In this document: positions 1-8,194 of the stretch, in pieces | Numbering within the stretch: position 1 is the stretch's first letter | Layout of the letters: each line of letters starts with the position of its first letter | Position numbers and translations under genes: made by a program | Notes under the pieces: generated by a model | What the model saw: only the letters and a program-made list of their open reading frames with translations | Database searches by the model: none | What the model was told of the DNA's origin: nothing | Assembly (NCBI GenBank): GCA_947625365.1 | Contig: CANQNZ010000009.1 | Coordinates: 1 to 24,495, forward strand | Origin: an uncultured Bacilli bacterium | Lineage (GTDB): Bacteria > Bacillota_I > Bacilli_A > RF39 > UBA660 | Reading direction: 5' to 3' | DNA: 24,495 nucleotides

Positions 1-1629
1 ACCTACTGTTTTACTTTGATAGTAAATAGTGCCTGGGGCATAATCAGTGGTTTCAATATATTCAATATTTAAAGTTATTCCATAAGTATTACACCAATTT
101 TGAACAGCTTCTACGGTATAACCTCTAGAAAAATCAGGATATTTTGTAGTTATATTAGGAATATATAACGTAATAGTATCTTTCGGTTTTAACTTTTTAC
201 CTGCTTCGACAGATTGTCCAATAATCTGGGTATCAGATATATCATTAGAACTTTCAACATCTTTTTTCTCAATCGCTACATAAATATTTTGTACTTCTAG
301 TTTGGCCTTAACTTCAATATAATTTTGGCCTGTATAGTCTTCTACTGTAATTTGATTACTACCAGTGGAAATATATAAAGTAATTTCTTTACCTTTTATT
401 TTTTTAGAACCACCAACAGGATTAGTTTTAACAACTTTACCCTTAGCTATATCATCCGATGTAGTTTCTTTTTGGTCGTCGGCTATTTTAAATCCCTTTG
501 CCTGTAAAGTTTTTATTGCATTTTTTACGCTCATACCTGCAACATCAGGCACAGTAACTTCTTTACCTCCTGTTAGTATCGGTAAGATTAACACAATAGT
601 AGTAGTAATAACCACTAAACCAGCAAAAATAGAACCCAAAATAATTAGTAATTTATTTTGCTTTTTTAAATCATCTTTTGTAATTTGTTTTGCCACTATT
701 TCTTCATCATCTTCTTCTTTTTCTTCTTGAACTTTTAGATTTTTGGTTGCTTCCACATCATCTAAACCATCTTCAGGATAAGGATAAACATAACGAGGCT
801 CATCAACACGTGAGTCATCCATAACTGTTTTTAAATCCTCATGCATTTCGCGAGCATCAGCGTAACGATTTTTAGGATTTTTAGCAGTTGCTTTTAATAT
901 AACATTTTCAACACTTTGCGGCAAAGTAGGTAAATATTCTCTAATAGATGGTAAAGGTTCTTTTAAATGTTTTAACGCTATTTCTACGGCATTATCGCCT
1001 CGATATGGTAAATGCCCACATAAAAGCTCATACATTAAAATTCCCATAGAATATATATCACTTTGTAAAGTGGAACCAGAACCGCTAGCTTGCTCTGGTG
1101 GCAAATAATGAACAGAGCCCATAACAGAATTAGTTTGGGTAAGCTGAGCAGCATTCATTGCCATAGCAATGCCAAAGTCCGTAATTTTCACTAATCCATT
1201 TTCTAAAATCATAATATTCTGCGGTTTAATATCGCGATGGATAATATAAGAATCATGAGCAACAGCAATACCATCAGTAATTTGCAACATTATATCAATA
1301 ACTTCAGTTATCGTTAAATTACCACGTTTTTTAAGAAGTTGTTTTAAATGTTTTCCCTCTATATATTCCATAACAATATAATATTGGCCATTATCTTCAC
1401 CAACATCATAAACTTCCACAATATTAGGATGAGAAAGACTACTGGCTGACAAAGCTTCTCTTTGAAAACGGCGGACAAACTTTTCGTCATTAGCCAAATC
1501 ACCACGTAATACTTTAACAGCTACGTTACGGTCTAAAATTGTGTCATAAGCCAAATAAACATTAGCCATGCCACCTTCGCCTATTGTTTTAATTATTTGA
1601 TAACGGTCGTTTATCTTTTGACCTTTCAT
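1..1629 (-). CDS. prkC: PASTA-domain Ser/Thr protein kinase PrkC (3' end off window)
   Basis: Membrane serine/threonine kinase that senses peptidoglycan fragments through extracellular PASTA repeats and phosphorylates cytoplasmic targets. Reading from ATG 1629, residues 10-270 are a Hanks-type kinase: a glycine-rich loop, VAVK with Lys39, HRDIKPQN around residues 131-138 with catalytic Asp133, and DFG with Asp151. An acidic juxtamembrane stretch (EEKEEDDEE) precedes one transmembrane helix at about residues 325-350. PASTA repeats follow (VPDVAGMSVKNAIKTL, then VEDYTGQNYIEVKAKL, then a third). The reading frame is still open at base 1, so the C-terminus is missing. The start lies 2 bases after the prpC stop, so the two are translationally linked, as in the conserved prpC-prkC pair. 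In spore formers PrkC is also linked to muropeptide-triggered germination, which suits the ger operon in this window. Family and order are certain; the number of PASTA repeats is not. Confidence 0.97.
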   Translation of the reverse strand, partial: MKGQKINDRYQIIKTIGEGGMANVYLAYDTILDRNVAVKVLRGDLANDEKFVRRFQREALSASSLSHPNIVEVYDVGEDNGQYYIVMEYIEGKHLKQLLKKRGNLTITEVIDIMLQITDGIAVAHDSYIIHRDIKPQNIMILENGLVKITDFGIAMAMNAAQLTQTNSVMGSVHYLPPEQASGSGSTLQSDIYSMGILMYELLCGHLPYRGDNAVEIALKHLKEPLPSIREYLPTLPQSVENVILKATAKNPKNRYADAREMHEDLKTVMDDSRVDEPRYVYPYPEDGLDDVEATKNLKVQEEKEEDDEEIVAKQITKDDLKKQNKLLIILGSIFAGLVVITTTIVLILPILTGGKEVTVPDVAGMSVKNAIKTLQAKGFKIADDQKETTSDDIAKGKVVKTNPVGGSKKIKGKEITLYISTGSNQITVEDYTGQNYIEVKAKLEVQNIYVAIEKKDVESSNDISDTQIIGQSVEAGKKLKPKDTITLYIPNITTKYPDFSRGYTVEAVQNWCNTYGITLNIEYIETTDYAPGTIYYQSKTVG

Positions 1630-1631
1630 AA

Positions 1632-2381
1632 TCATAGACTAGCATCCTCACTTTCTTTTAGTAAAAAAGCCACTGTTATATTATCTGTGCCACCCCTAGC
1701 ATTACTCTTTCTAATTAATTTTCTTACTTTATCTTCAATGGAAAGTTCTTCATCAATTAAAACTTTCTCAATTTGTTCTTTAGTTAACATATTAGTTAAA
1801 CCATCACTACATAACATAATACCATCGATATCTTTATCTACATCAAAAATATCAAGTTCACATGTATCAGCAGCTCCTAAAGCCTTCATTAATACATTTT
1901 TCTTAGGATGATTTAAAGCTTCTTCTTCACTTAACTCTCCTGTACTAACTAAAAGATTAACCAAAGTATGTTCTTTAGTAACTTTATGAAGTTTATGGTT
2001 TTTTAACACATAACCACGAGAGTCGCCAATATTACCAAAAATCAAATAATCTTCGGTTAGTAAAGCAACAACTAAAGTTGTTCCCATTCCTGTAGTGTCA
2101 GGGTATTGTTTAGTATAATCTATTATTCCTTTATTAATTTCATTAATATTATCATTTAACCAATTAACTGCATCTAACTTACTACCAAGTGATGATATTT
2201 CGTTAAACCTAGTTCCTAAATGAGTAACTGCTAAAGAAGAAGCAACTTCTCCAGCTCGATGTCCTCCCATTCCATCAGCCACAATAAGTAAATATTCATT
2301 ATTAGCATTTTTTAAAATTGTTACACTATCTTCATTGTGGTCTCGAACTCTTCCGGCATCAGTTAAATAAAATGTTTTCAT
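1632..2381 (-). CDS. prpC: PP2C-family Ser/Thr phosphatase PrpC (Stp)
   Basis: Metal-dependent PPM/PP2C phosphatase that reverses PrkC phosphorylation in the cytoplasm. The 249-residue product has all the family motifs: RVRDHNED at 11-18, VADGMGGHRAGE from residue 34 (metal-binding Asp36 and Gly37), GMGTTLV, GDSRGY, CSDGLT and GGTDNITV near the C-terminus. Length matches the family (about 250). I chose ATG 2381 and not the longer open frame from 2414, because GAGGTGG sits just upstream and this start forms an ATGA overlap with the rlmN stop. Homologues also begin with a similar short strand followed by the RxxNED loop. It sits between rlmN and prkC and is tightly coupled to both. Nothing odd is seen. 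Confidence 0.97.
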   Translation of the reverse strand: MKTFYLTDAGRVRDHNEDSVTILKNANNEYLLIVADGMGGHRAGEVASSLAVTHLGTRFNEISSLGSKLDAVNWLNDNINEINKGIIDYTKQYPDTTGMGTTLVVALLTEDYLIFGNIGDSRGYVLKNHKLHKVTKEHTLVNLLVSTGELSEEEALNHPKKNVLMKALGAADTCELDIFDVDKDIDGIMLCSDGLTNMLTKEQIEKVLIDEELSIEDKVRKLIRKSNARGGTDNITVAFLLKESEDASL

Positions 2382-3400
2382 GCATCCACCTCTTTGCTCC
2401 TTAATTGCCCGCACGCGGCATCTATTTTAGAACCAAACTCACGTCTAATTGTGACATTTATCTTTTCCTTTTTTAAAGTATCATAAAATTCTAAAATAGT
2501 TTTCTTAGGCGATTTTTTAAACCCTAAATTATTTGTCTCATTATAAGGAATTAAATTAACATAAGCATTCATTCCTTTTAAAAGATTTGCTAATTCTAGT
2601 GCGCACTTTTTACTATCATTAACACCATTAAGTGTAACATATTCTATAGTAACTCGTCTATTAGTTTTTTTAATATATTCTTTTAAAGTCGTAATTAATT
2701 CATTAATATTGTAAACTTTATTAATTTTCATTAGTTTACTGCGCAGCTCATTGTTAGGTGCATGTAAAGATATTGCTAAATTTATCTGTAATGGCTCATT
2801 TTCGAGCATTTTAATTTTAGGAACTATTCCACAAGTGGAAACAGTTATGTGCCTTGCCCCAATAGCTATAGCTTTATCATGATTAATTATTTTAATAAAA
2901 TTCATGACATTATCATAATTATCAAAAGGTTCACCAATTCCCATAATAACTACAGAAGAAATACGTTTTTTGATATCTTGCTCAATTAAAAGTATTTGTT
3001 CTACCATCTCATATGTTTCCAAATTTCGAACCTTTTTTAGTCTTCCACTTTCACAAAAAGCACATCCCATATTACATCCCACTTGACTAGAAACACAAAT
3101 ACTTATTCCATAATCGTGGTACATTAAAACACTTTCAACATAATTATCATCAGCTAACTTAAAAAGATATTTACTTGTATCTTTATCCGTTTGCTTTTTC
3201 ACAATCTCAATTAAATCAATAGAAAAATCAGTCTCTAATTTAGCAATCAATTCCTTTTTTAAATTAGTCATTTTTTTAAAATCAAAAACGCGCTTTTTAT
3301 ATAACCAATCATAGACTTGCGTAGCTTTAAATTTTTTTTCATTAATACTTAAAAAGTAATCTTCCAATTTATCTATTCGATAATTAAAAATATTTTCCAT
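2378..3400 (-). CDS. rlmN: Dual-specificity RNA methyltransferase RlmN (23S rRNA A2503 / tRNA A37)
   Basis: Radical-SAM enzyme that makes 2-methyladenosine in 23S rRNA and some tRNAs. The 340-residue product has the CxxxCxxC cluster motif CNMGCAFC (Cys109, Cys113, Cys116), the GIGEP motif of the SAM fold, and the C-terminal ACGQL motif (Cys330), which is the cysteine that carries the methyl intermediate. The frame is open for three more codons through a GTG at 3409, but the ATG at 3400 has a well-placed AGGTG that overlaps that GTG, so 3400 is preferred. The stop overlaps the prpC start by four bases. Order fmt-(x)-rlmN-prpC-prkC matches the conserved Firmicutes cluster, except that rsmB, which normally precedes rlmN, is missing. 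Confidence 0.96.
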   Translation of the reverse strand: MENIFNYRIDKLEDYFLSINEKKFKATQVYDWLYKKRVFDFKKMTNLKKELIAKLETDFSIDLIEIVKKQTDKDTSKYLFKLADDNYVESVLMYHDYGISICVSSQVGCNMGCAFCESGRLKKVRNLETYEMVEQILLIEQDIKKRISSVVIMGIGEPFDNYDNVMNFIKIINHDKAIAIGARHITVSTCGIVPKIKMLENEPLQINLAISLHAPNNELRSKLMKINKVYNINELITTLKEYIKKTNRRVTIEYVTLNGVNDSKKCALELANLLKGMNAYVNLIPYNETNNLGFKKSPKKTILEFYDTLKKEKINVTIRREFGSKIDAACGQLRSKEVDA

Positions 3401-3412
3401 AAAACACACCTA

Positions 3413-4054
3413 TTTTTCAATATCTGCTTTTGTTATTTTACCAATATTAGAATATTCTAATTTATATAAAGAATTTTCATTTTTTATAGTTATACTAGTA
3501 ATATGAGCATTATCATCACTTATCCTTATTTCTTCGCCTGTCGGTAAATTATAAACCGGATTATCTTGTGTCTCTTGTTTTATTAATCCTAAAACATAAT
3601 TAGCATTTAAATAATTAACATTGATATTTTCATATAAATTAGTAATTTCCTCTTTATCAGAAAGTCCTACTTTATATATTTTATCATTTTCTTTTAAGTA
3701 TTTTATAATACCCACTTCATCTTCTTTATAGCCACTTTCTAAATTTAAAAGTTTATTTCCATAAAATAATGTTGTTTTATTATCTATCGTAACTGTATAT
3801 TTAAATGAATAATTATTTTCTTTAAGCTCTGCTATTTTCGCACTATAATCTTTTTTATATGAAGTATAAGTTGTTTTATATACCTTAGGTGATTTATCGC
3901 TTTTAAAGGCAATTAAAAGTAGTATCAGAAAAACAAATATTCCATACATACTTAGCTTTAATGCGGCGCGTCCCCGAGGAGTATTCCAGGTTTTTACTAC
4001 CCAAGGGTCATCAGGATTAGTCTTCTTATATTTAGGTTGTCTTTTATGAAACAT
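3413..4054 (-). CDS. Single-pass membrane protein of unknown function
   Basis: I do not recognise a family. The frame (stop codon at 3410-3412) gives about 214 residues from ATG 4054, which has GTAGGTG ahead of it. A GTG three codons upstream overlaps that ribosome site and is less likely. The N-terminus is basic (HKRQPKYKK) with a WNTPRGRAA stretch, then one strong transmembrane helix (MYGIFVFLILLLIAF, about residues 36-50), then a 160-residue lysine-rich extracytoplasmic region with no cysteines and predicted beta-rich character (YTVTIDNKTTLFYGNKLL). A type II anchored protein facing outside is likely. It lies between fmt and rlmN with near-zero spacing, so it is in the same operon and occupies the place usually held by rsmB. 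That position next to PrkC/PrpC hints at an envelope role, but this is inference. Confidence 0.8.
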
Positions 4055-4063
4055 AGTTTTCAC

Positions 4064-4996
4064 CTACTTTACTTCTTTATTTAATAAATCTTCTTTCTTT
4101 ACCCCATTTAAATAATCTTTAACAGGCATTATTTTCTTAGAAAATGGTTTTATTTTTTTTAAATAAACTATACCATCTAAAGCTGATATCCCTATTGTAT
4201 CTTTAGTTATTTCACATATCTTAGAAGTATTATCCATTTTTTTTAATTGATAGTCACATTCAATAACTTTGACTTCTTTGTCATCTAAAATAATATTAGC
4301 TAAAGGCCATGGGTTTAATCCGCGCACTTTATTATAAATGTTTATACAAGTATCATGAAAATCTAAGTGCTCTTCTTCCCTTTTAATATTATAAGCAAAA
4401 GTTACTTCTTTAGAATTTTGTTTTATTCTTTGATTAGTCCCACTAATGATTGCCGGTAAAGTAGCGATTAAAAGTTGAGCTCCCATATTTGATAAAATGT
4501 CATGTAAACTTCCTACATTATCTTCTTTTTTTATGACATACTCCTTTTGGGCAATAATATCACCATCGTCCATACCTTCAGCCATATACATAATCGTAAT
4601 ACCCGTTTTTTCATAACCATCTATTAAAGCATGATGAATTGGTGCCCCTCCTCTTAATTTGGGAAGTAAAGAGGCATGAACATTAATACATCCATATTTT
4701 GGTAATTCTAAAAGAACTTTAGGAATTATTTGCCCATAAGCACAAGTGATTATTATATCTGGTTGCTCATTAATTATCATTTCATAATCTTCTTTTATTT
4801 TAGAAGGCTGAAAAACTTTAATATCATGCTGCAAAGCTACCTGTTTAATAGGTGGTGCCATCAAAGTTTGTTTTCTACCCACTAATTTATCAGGCTGACA
4901 AACTACTAAAGATACATTAGTATTTTTAATTAAAACCTCTAAAACAGGGACAGAAAAATCAGGAGTTCCCATAAATACGACTTTTAAATCTTTCAT
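4064..4996 (-). CDS. fmt: Methionyl-tRNA formyltransferase
   Basis: Formylates initiator Met-tRNA using 10-formyl-tetrahydrofolate. At 310 residues the length is typical. The N-terminal formyltransferase domain shows VVFMGTPDFSVPVLE at the start, INVHASLLPKLRGGAPI at about 104-120 with catalytic Asn105 and His107, and the Asp of GMDDGDII near 143. The C-terminal OB-like domain includes NPWPLA, typical of Fmt. The signature loop reads RGGAPI where RGAAPI is common, a mild change. The ribosome site is AAGGAT, nine bases before ATG 4996. It is the first gene of the fmt-rlmN-prpC-prkC unit; def and priA, which often precede fmt, are not in the adjacent DNA. Confidence 0.97.
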   Translation of the reverse strand: MKDLKVVFMGTPDFSVPVLEVLIKNTNVSLVVCQPDKLVGRKQTLMAPPIKQVALQHDIKVFQPSKIKEDYEMIINEQPDIIITCAYGQIIPKVLLELPKYGCINVHASLLPKLRGGAPIHHALIDGYEKTGITIMYMAEGMDDGDIIAQKEYVIKKEDNVGSLHDILSNMGAQLLIATLPAIISGTNQRIKQNSKEVTFAYNIKREEEHLDFHDTCINIYNKVRGLNPWPLANIILDDKEVKVIECDYQLKKMDNTSKICEITKDTIGISALDGIVYLKKIKPFSKKIMPVKDYLNGVKKEDLLNKEVK

Positions 4997-5017
4997 CTTA
5001 TCATATCCTTCTTAAAA

Positions 5018-5046
5018 ATTATAACAAAAAATACTAGATTTAACTA
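5018..5046 (-). promoter_or_regulatory. Probable sigma-A promoter of the fmt operon
   Basis: On the minus strand a perfect TATAAT lies at 5023-5018, just past the T-run of the terminator of the upstream gene. The -35 region 17 bases away (TAGTTA) is poor, so the start point is plausible but the strength is uncertain. Confidence 0.45.
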
Positions 5047-5052
5047 GTATTT
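5024..5052 (-). terminator. Intrinsic terminator after the 188-residue unknown gene
   Basis: A perfect 9-bp stem, AAATACTAG (5052-5044) with CTAGTATTT (5037-5029) and a 6-base loop, runs into TTTT on the minus strand. The stem begins inside the stop codon of the gene it terminates. Confidence 0.75.
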
Positions 5053-5617
5053 AAGCTTTATTACTTTCATTTTGATAAGTTCTAATAAGAGCAGATATTT
5101 CATCTACTTTTTCTAAAGCTGCATTTTTTACTTTTAAAGCTATACGATGATAAAAAATTTCACTGTTTTCTTTGTCAATATACTTCTGAAAAAGTATTGT
5201 GCGTTTCTCACCATCTAAGACATCCCATATTTCTACCATGTAGTCAATTGCTGCCATTGGGTCAATTTTCATCCAATTCAAAAAATCATATATATACAAT
5301 GGATTGGTATCTTTATATTTTGTTAAAATGCACTTACCAATTATTTCTTTATCAGCGCCAGCAACAGCAGTAGCAAAATATTTTAGTTCATCAAAGCTTC
5401 CATATTGCATAACGACTTCCTGATGAGCAGCAATTTGCGCATTGGGCACATTTTCTGCAAAAAACGAAGACAATTTTGCATTTTGCAGTTCCAAAATTTG
5501 AGGTTCTATTTTTAATAACACTTCTTTAGGATAATCTTGCTGTAAATATTCATTAATACGATTTTGAATATTTTCAATCGTAACCTCATTTTCTGATACC
5601 TTTTTTTCTTTCTTCAT
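5051..5617 (-). CDS. Helical protein of unknown function (paralogue A)
   Basis: No known family is recognised. The 188-residue product is soluble, without signal peptide or membrane segment, and looks almost entirely alpha-helical, in the manner of a helical-repeat scaffold (IQNRINEYLQ, PQILELQNAKLSSFF, ISALIRTYQ). The region LKIEPQILELQNAKLSSFF aligns without gaps to LKLEDKIISFQDAELSLYW in the product of 6007-6627, and the flanking segments also match in spacing, so the two are probably ancient paralogues. It has its own promoter, an AGGAG site before ATG 5617 and a terminator, so it is a stand-alone transcription unit. Function is unknown. Confidence 0.8.
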   Translation of the reverse strand: MKKEKKVSENEVTIENIQNRINEYLQQDYPKEVLLKIEPQILELQNAKLSSFFAENVPNAQIAAHQEVVMQYGSFDELKYFATAVAGADKEIIGKCILTKYKDTNPLYIYDFLNWMKIDPMAAIDYMVEIWDVLDGEKRTILFQKYIDKENSEIFYHRIALKVKNAALEKVDEISALIRTYQNESNKA

Positions 5618-5649
5618 AGATAACTTATCTCCTTTTTCTATTAGTTTTT

Positions 5650-5679
5650 ATTATAAAATAAAGTAACTAGTAAAAGCAA
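5650..5679 (-). promoter_or_regulatory. Sigma-A promoter for the 5051-5617 gene
   Basis: Minus strand: TTGCTT (5679-5674), an 18-base spacer, TATAAT (5655-5650), about 33 bases before the start codon. Confidence 0.6.
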
Positions 5680-5712
5680 GAAAATTCAGTATGTAAAATT
5701 TATGCCTTTCAA

Positions 5713-5741
5713 TTTACATGTTTTTTATCATGCTATATAAT
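5713..5741 (+). promoter_or_regulatory. Sigma-A promoter for the small Cys/His protein
   Basis: TTTACA (5713-5718), 17-base spacer, TATAAT (5736-5741), followed by an AAGGTGAT ribosome site. This is close to consensus and is one of the clearest promoters in the window. Confidence 0.75.
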
Positions 5742-5764
5742 AAAAACAAGATAAGGTGATAGAT

Positions 5765-6010
5765 ATGATAGATAACTGCAATCACAAATATAATGAACCA
5801 ATTATTGTTTACGCGCCTATGCTTCCAAGTGAAGGTTATTATAATGAACTTATAGTATGGGGTGAAATGATTATTGGCCCACAAACTTACTATAAAAGAA
5901 TATGTCAAAATTGTGGGCATATCCAAATTATTTGTGGAAATAGAGCAAATCAATATTTAGAAACATTAGTCAATGAAAAAAAGGACATAGTCCCTCTTTT
6001 AAAACACTAA
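5765..6010 (+). CDS. Small Cys/His (zinc-ribbon-like) protein, unknown function
   Basis: An 81-residue cytoplasmic protein. The start is ATG 5765, with AAGGTGAT directly upstream; a GTG three codons earlier overlaps that site and is unlikely. It contains CNHKY near the N-terminus and RICQNCGH in the middle, with a further Cys in ICGN. That is a plausible zinc-binding set of a CxH plus CxxC type, but not a family I can name. It is read from its own near-consensus promoter, against two related genes on the other strand. Its TAA overlaps the stop codon of the gene at 6007-6627 by three bases, so transcripts converge here. An open frame on the opposite strand inside it looks like an antisense shadow. 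Confidence 0.75.
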   Translation: MIDNCNHKYNEPIIVYAPMLPSEGYYNELIVWGEMIIGPQTYYKRICQNCGHIQIICGNRANQYLETLVNEKKDIVPLLKH

Positions 6011-6627
6011 TTTGTTTCTTTTGGTACAAGAACATTAACTAAAGATAATACTTCATTATAAGCTTGCTCTTGTTTTATCTCTCTTTCAATATTATCAAAA
6101 ACGGTAGCCATACCAGTAAGCGCTGCTTTTAAAGTGTTTTTTTCTTCTTCCGTTAATTTTGGATATATTTCTAATAAGAGCTGTTTTCTCGTAAAATCGT
6201 TAAGCCATGTATGTTCCATAATAGTTTGATATATTATAGATTTACTGCCATAGGCTGATAACCAATCTGTTACGGAAACCTCTAAGTTTAAGTGTTTAGC
6301 TAAGCCATTTTTCAACAATTTAGCAATATAAATTTCATTATTGGATGCTATTATATCTCTAGCCAAGCGTTGCTTACAAGTTTTTTTCATATGCCCAATA
6401 TCTAATAATCTCCACATTTTTTCAGGGTCTTGAGTAGCGGATATGATATCTAAATGTTCCTCTGACCTACAATTTGAAACTTCACTAATCCAATATAATG
6501 ATAACTCCGCATCTTGAAAACTTATAATTTTATCTTCAAGTTTCAAAATTTTTGTTTTATCTCCATTTAAATCTAAATAATTTTGTATTTTAGAAATTAA
6601 TAATTTTCTATCTTTGGCATTTAACAT
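6007..6627 (-). CDS. Helical protein of unknown function (paralogue B)
   Basis: A 206-residue soluble, predicted all-helical protein with no recognised domain. It has a strong AAAGGAGG site before ATG 6627. Its first 80 residues resemble those of the product of 5051-5617: an IQNYL helix, then LKLEDKIISFQDAELSLYW, then a helix of similar length. Similarity weakens towards the C-terminus (TEEEKNTLKAALTGMATVF here has no clear match). A promoter lies inside the end of the muramidase gene behind it. It may be a scaffold or regulatory protein, but nothing in the sequence says what it binds. Duplication followed by divergence around the small Cys/His gene is the simplest history. Confidence 0.8.
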   Translation of the reverse strand: MLNAKDRKLLISKIQNYLDLNGDKTKILKLEDKIISFQDAELSLYWISEVSNCRSEEHLDIISATQDPEKMWRLLDIGHMKKTCKQRLARDIIASNNEIYIAKLLKNGLAKHLNLEVSVTDWLSAYGSKSIIYQTIMEHTWLNDFTRKQLLLEIYPKLTEEEKNTLKAALTGMATVFDNIEREIKQEQAYNEVLSLVNVLVPKETN

Positions 6628-6653
6628 ATTTTTCCTCCTTTTGTATGGCTGTT

Positions 6654-6682
6654 ATTATAAACTTTTTAATACATAATATCAA
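6654..6682 (-). promoter_or_regulatory. Sigma-A promoter for the 6007-6627 gene
   Basis: Minus strand: TTGATA (6682-6677), 17-base spacer, TATAAT (6659-6654). The -35 box lies within the last codons of the muramidase gene, so this gene can be expressed apart from it. Confidence 0.65.
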
Positions 6683-7838
6683 TATCTACCGGGCCATTTA
6701 TTCCATCAATATGCCCATTACTACATATTTGCCACATTTTATAATCTTTATTATAATCAGTTTCGGCTGTATAATGAGCAAGCCAAGTATCATATTTTGT
6801 TTCAAACCATATATTTTCTAAATATGCTTTACTACTATAAAGCATTCCTTTATATCCCGCTTTTTCGATAGTTTTCATAAATGTTTCGGCCATTGAAGAA
6901 AGACCGAAAAAGCTTAAATTATATTCATTAAAATCATGCCAATGCTCCCAATCATAGGCAATGGGTAAATCTATATTGTATTTTTTTATTTTCTTTATAA
7001 CCCACTCTGCTTCTTTTTTTGCTTGAGATGAACTGCTAGCATAAGAATAAAAATAAATACCAACGGGAATTTTTTCTTTATTTGCTTTTTTTATATTAGA
7101 AATAAATTTTTCATCTACAAAAAATTTACCATTATTACCTCTAGTTCCACCCACGCGAAGCATTAAAAATTCTACGCCCGCTTTTTTAATTTTTTGAAAA
7201 TCAATATTACCTTGCCATTTAGAAATATCTAATCCTATTTTGTTATTAGCAGTTTTATAATTATTTAAAACATCACTAAATAAAGTTTCCTTTTCTTCGT
7301 TTTTAGCATTTGCTAAGGAAGATACATTTAAAACAAATGGTTTTTCTAGAGTATTACCACTACTATCAATAGCTTTATATAGCAAATTATATTCTCCTAC
7401 TACATTTAAATCATATTCTCCATCTATAAAACAACGGGGATTTTTATCATAATTATCGCCACATAAAATCGTTTTTTCTAAATCAATGTCGCTTCCTACT
7501 TCAACATTATATCTATCTTTAAGCAAGACTACTGGTTTTTCTGTATCTACCACTTGGATATCAAAGCTATACTTTAATTTAATTTTTTCATCATTTATGA
7601 ATTTAAACTCTACCTTTTTAGAACCTAGTTTAGTTGTTTTAATTTTATAATTATCAATTATTTTACCATTAATACTACTAATAAAATCAGATACTCTAAC
7701 TTCACTATTAAATTCCGCAGTTAAATTATCAGCAAGCCGTATTGCAATTTTAGCAGTTTTTATTCTAATATAATGATATAAAAATATTCCTATTACTAAA
7801 ATTAATATTATAATTACTATTTTCCGACTTTTAGCCAT
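6666..7838 (-). CDS. Membrane-anchored GH25 muramidase with Ig-like domain
   Basis: Predicted N-acetylmuramidase of glycoside hydrolase family 25 acting on peptidoglycan outside the membrane. Of 390 residues, 7-25 form a transmembrane anchor. About 95-172 resemble a bacterial Ig-like/DUF5011-type domain (VVDTEKPVVLL, VGEYNLLYKAIDSSGN). From 200 on is the GH25 barrel: GLDISKWQG with Asp204, YFYSYA, and YDWEHW with Asp296 and Glu298, the expected acid/base pair. The C-terminus VDIDIMY is the usual closing strand. The anchor suggests remodelling of the cell's own wall, not phage lysis, and no holin is nearby. The start ATG 7838 lies 22 bases inside the preceding gene, so the pair is translationally coupled. 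The two cysteines in the Ig-like domain could form a disulphide. Confidence 0.88.
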   Translation of the reverse strand: MAKSRKIVIIILILVIGIFLYHYIRIKTAKIAIRLADNLTAEFNSEVRVSDFISSINGKIIDNYKIKTTKLGSKKVEFKFINDEKIKLKYSFDIQVVDTEKPVVLLKDRYNVEVGSDIDLEKTILCGDNYDKNPRCFIDGEYDLNVVGEYNLLYKAIDSSGNTLEKPFVLNVSSLANAKNEEKETLFSDVLNNYKTANNKIGLDISKWQGNIDFQKIKKAGVEFLMLRVGGTRGNNGKFFVDEKFISNIKKANKEKIPVGIYFYSYASSSSQAKKEAEWVIKKIKKYNIDLPIAYDWEHWHDFNEYNLSFFGLSSMAETFMKTIEKAGYKGMLYSSKAYLENIWFETKYDTWLAHYTAETDYNKDYKMWQICSNGHIDGINGPVDIDIMY

Positions 7839-8152
7839 CGCTTGCTACCGTATCCCTTTTTTAACATATATATAGGAGCTGGGTTTTTATAATAATCATT
7901 AAATTTAGAATAATTATCGACTTTATTATCAGCAGTAAAATAATTTGGAACTTCTAACTGTTTTTCTACTACCGGAAATAATTGAGTGAAAGATTTTTTG
8001 GTCTTAGTTTTAGGATTAAATCTTATTATTTTGTTTCCATAATGAATTTCATTTTCTACGCATACATAAGAAATGCCCGCTAAGATTAATTCCGTAATTA
8101 ACCACTCTTTAAACATTTTAACGTCACTAACATAATAATTCTTAATTTCCAA
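7817..8152 (-). CDS. Small conserved-looking protein, unknown function
   Basis: A protein of about 111 residues, apparently cytoplasmic, with mixed alpha/beta character (FKEWLITELILAGISYVCVE, then IHYGNKIIRFNPK) and a basic C-terminus (KKGYGSKRWLKVGK). I do not recognise the family. The frame extends to a GTG at 8161, but that codon is part of GAGGTG, a good ribosome site placed correctly for TTG 8152. The same arrangement (GAGGTGATxAA then TTG) is used by gerB in this window, so a TTG start is preferred. Its 3' end overlaps the muramidase start by 22 bases, so it leads a two-gene operon. Confidence 0.7.
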   Translation of the reverse strand: MEIKNYYVSDVKMFKEWLITELILAGISYVCVENEIHYGNKIIRFNPKTKTKKSFTQLFPVVEKQLEVPNYFTADNKVDNYSKFNDYYKNPAPIYMLKKGYGSKRWLKVGK

Positions 8153-8178
8153 TTTAATCACCTCAAAATTTGTTATCT

Positions 8179-8187
8179 ATTATATCA
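8179..8187 (-). promoter_or_regulatory. Probable extended -10 promoter for the 7817-8152/muramidase operon
   Basis: Minus strand TGATATAAT (8187-8179): a perfect TATAAT preceded by TGn, with no convincing -35. It lies between the rlmCD stop and the TTG start. Confidence 0.5.
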
Positions 8188-8194
8188 AAAAAAA

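Noticed and set aside
1597..1911. Plus-strand frame opposite prpC and prkC start
   Set aside because: It lies across two conserved genes and has no start signals.
5714..5953. Minus-strand open frame opposite the small Cys/His gene
   Set aside because: No ribosome site, and the composition is that of antisense sequence; the plus-strand gene has a near-consensus promoter and ribosome site.
6666..7838. Prophage lysis cassette
   Set aside because: The muramidase has a membrane anchor, no holin or phage structural genes are nearby, and its neighbours are housekeeping genes.
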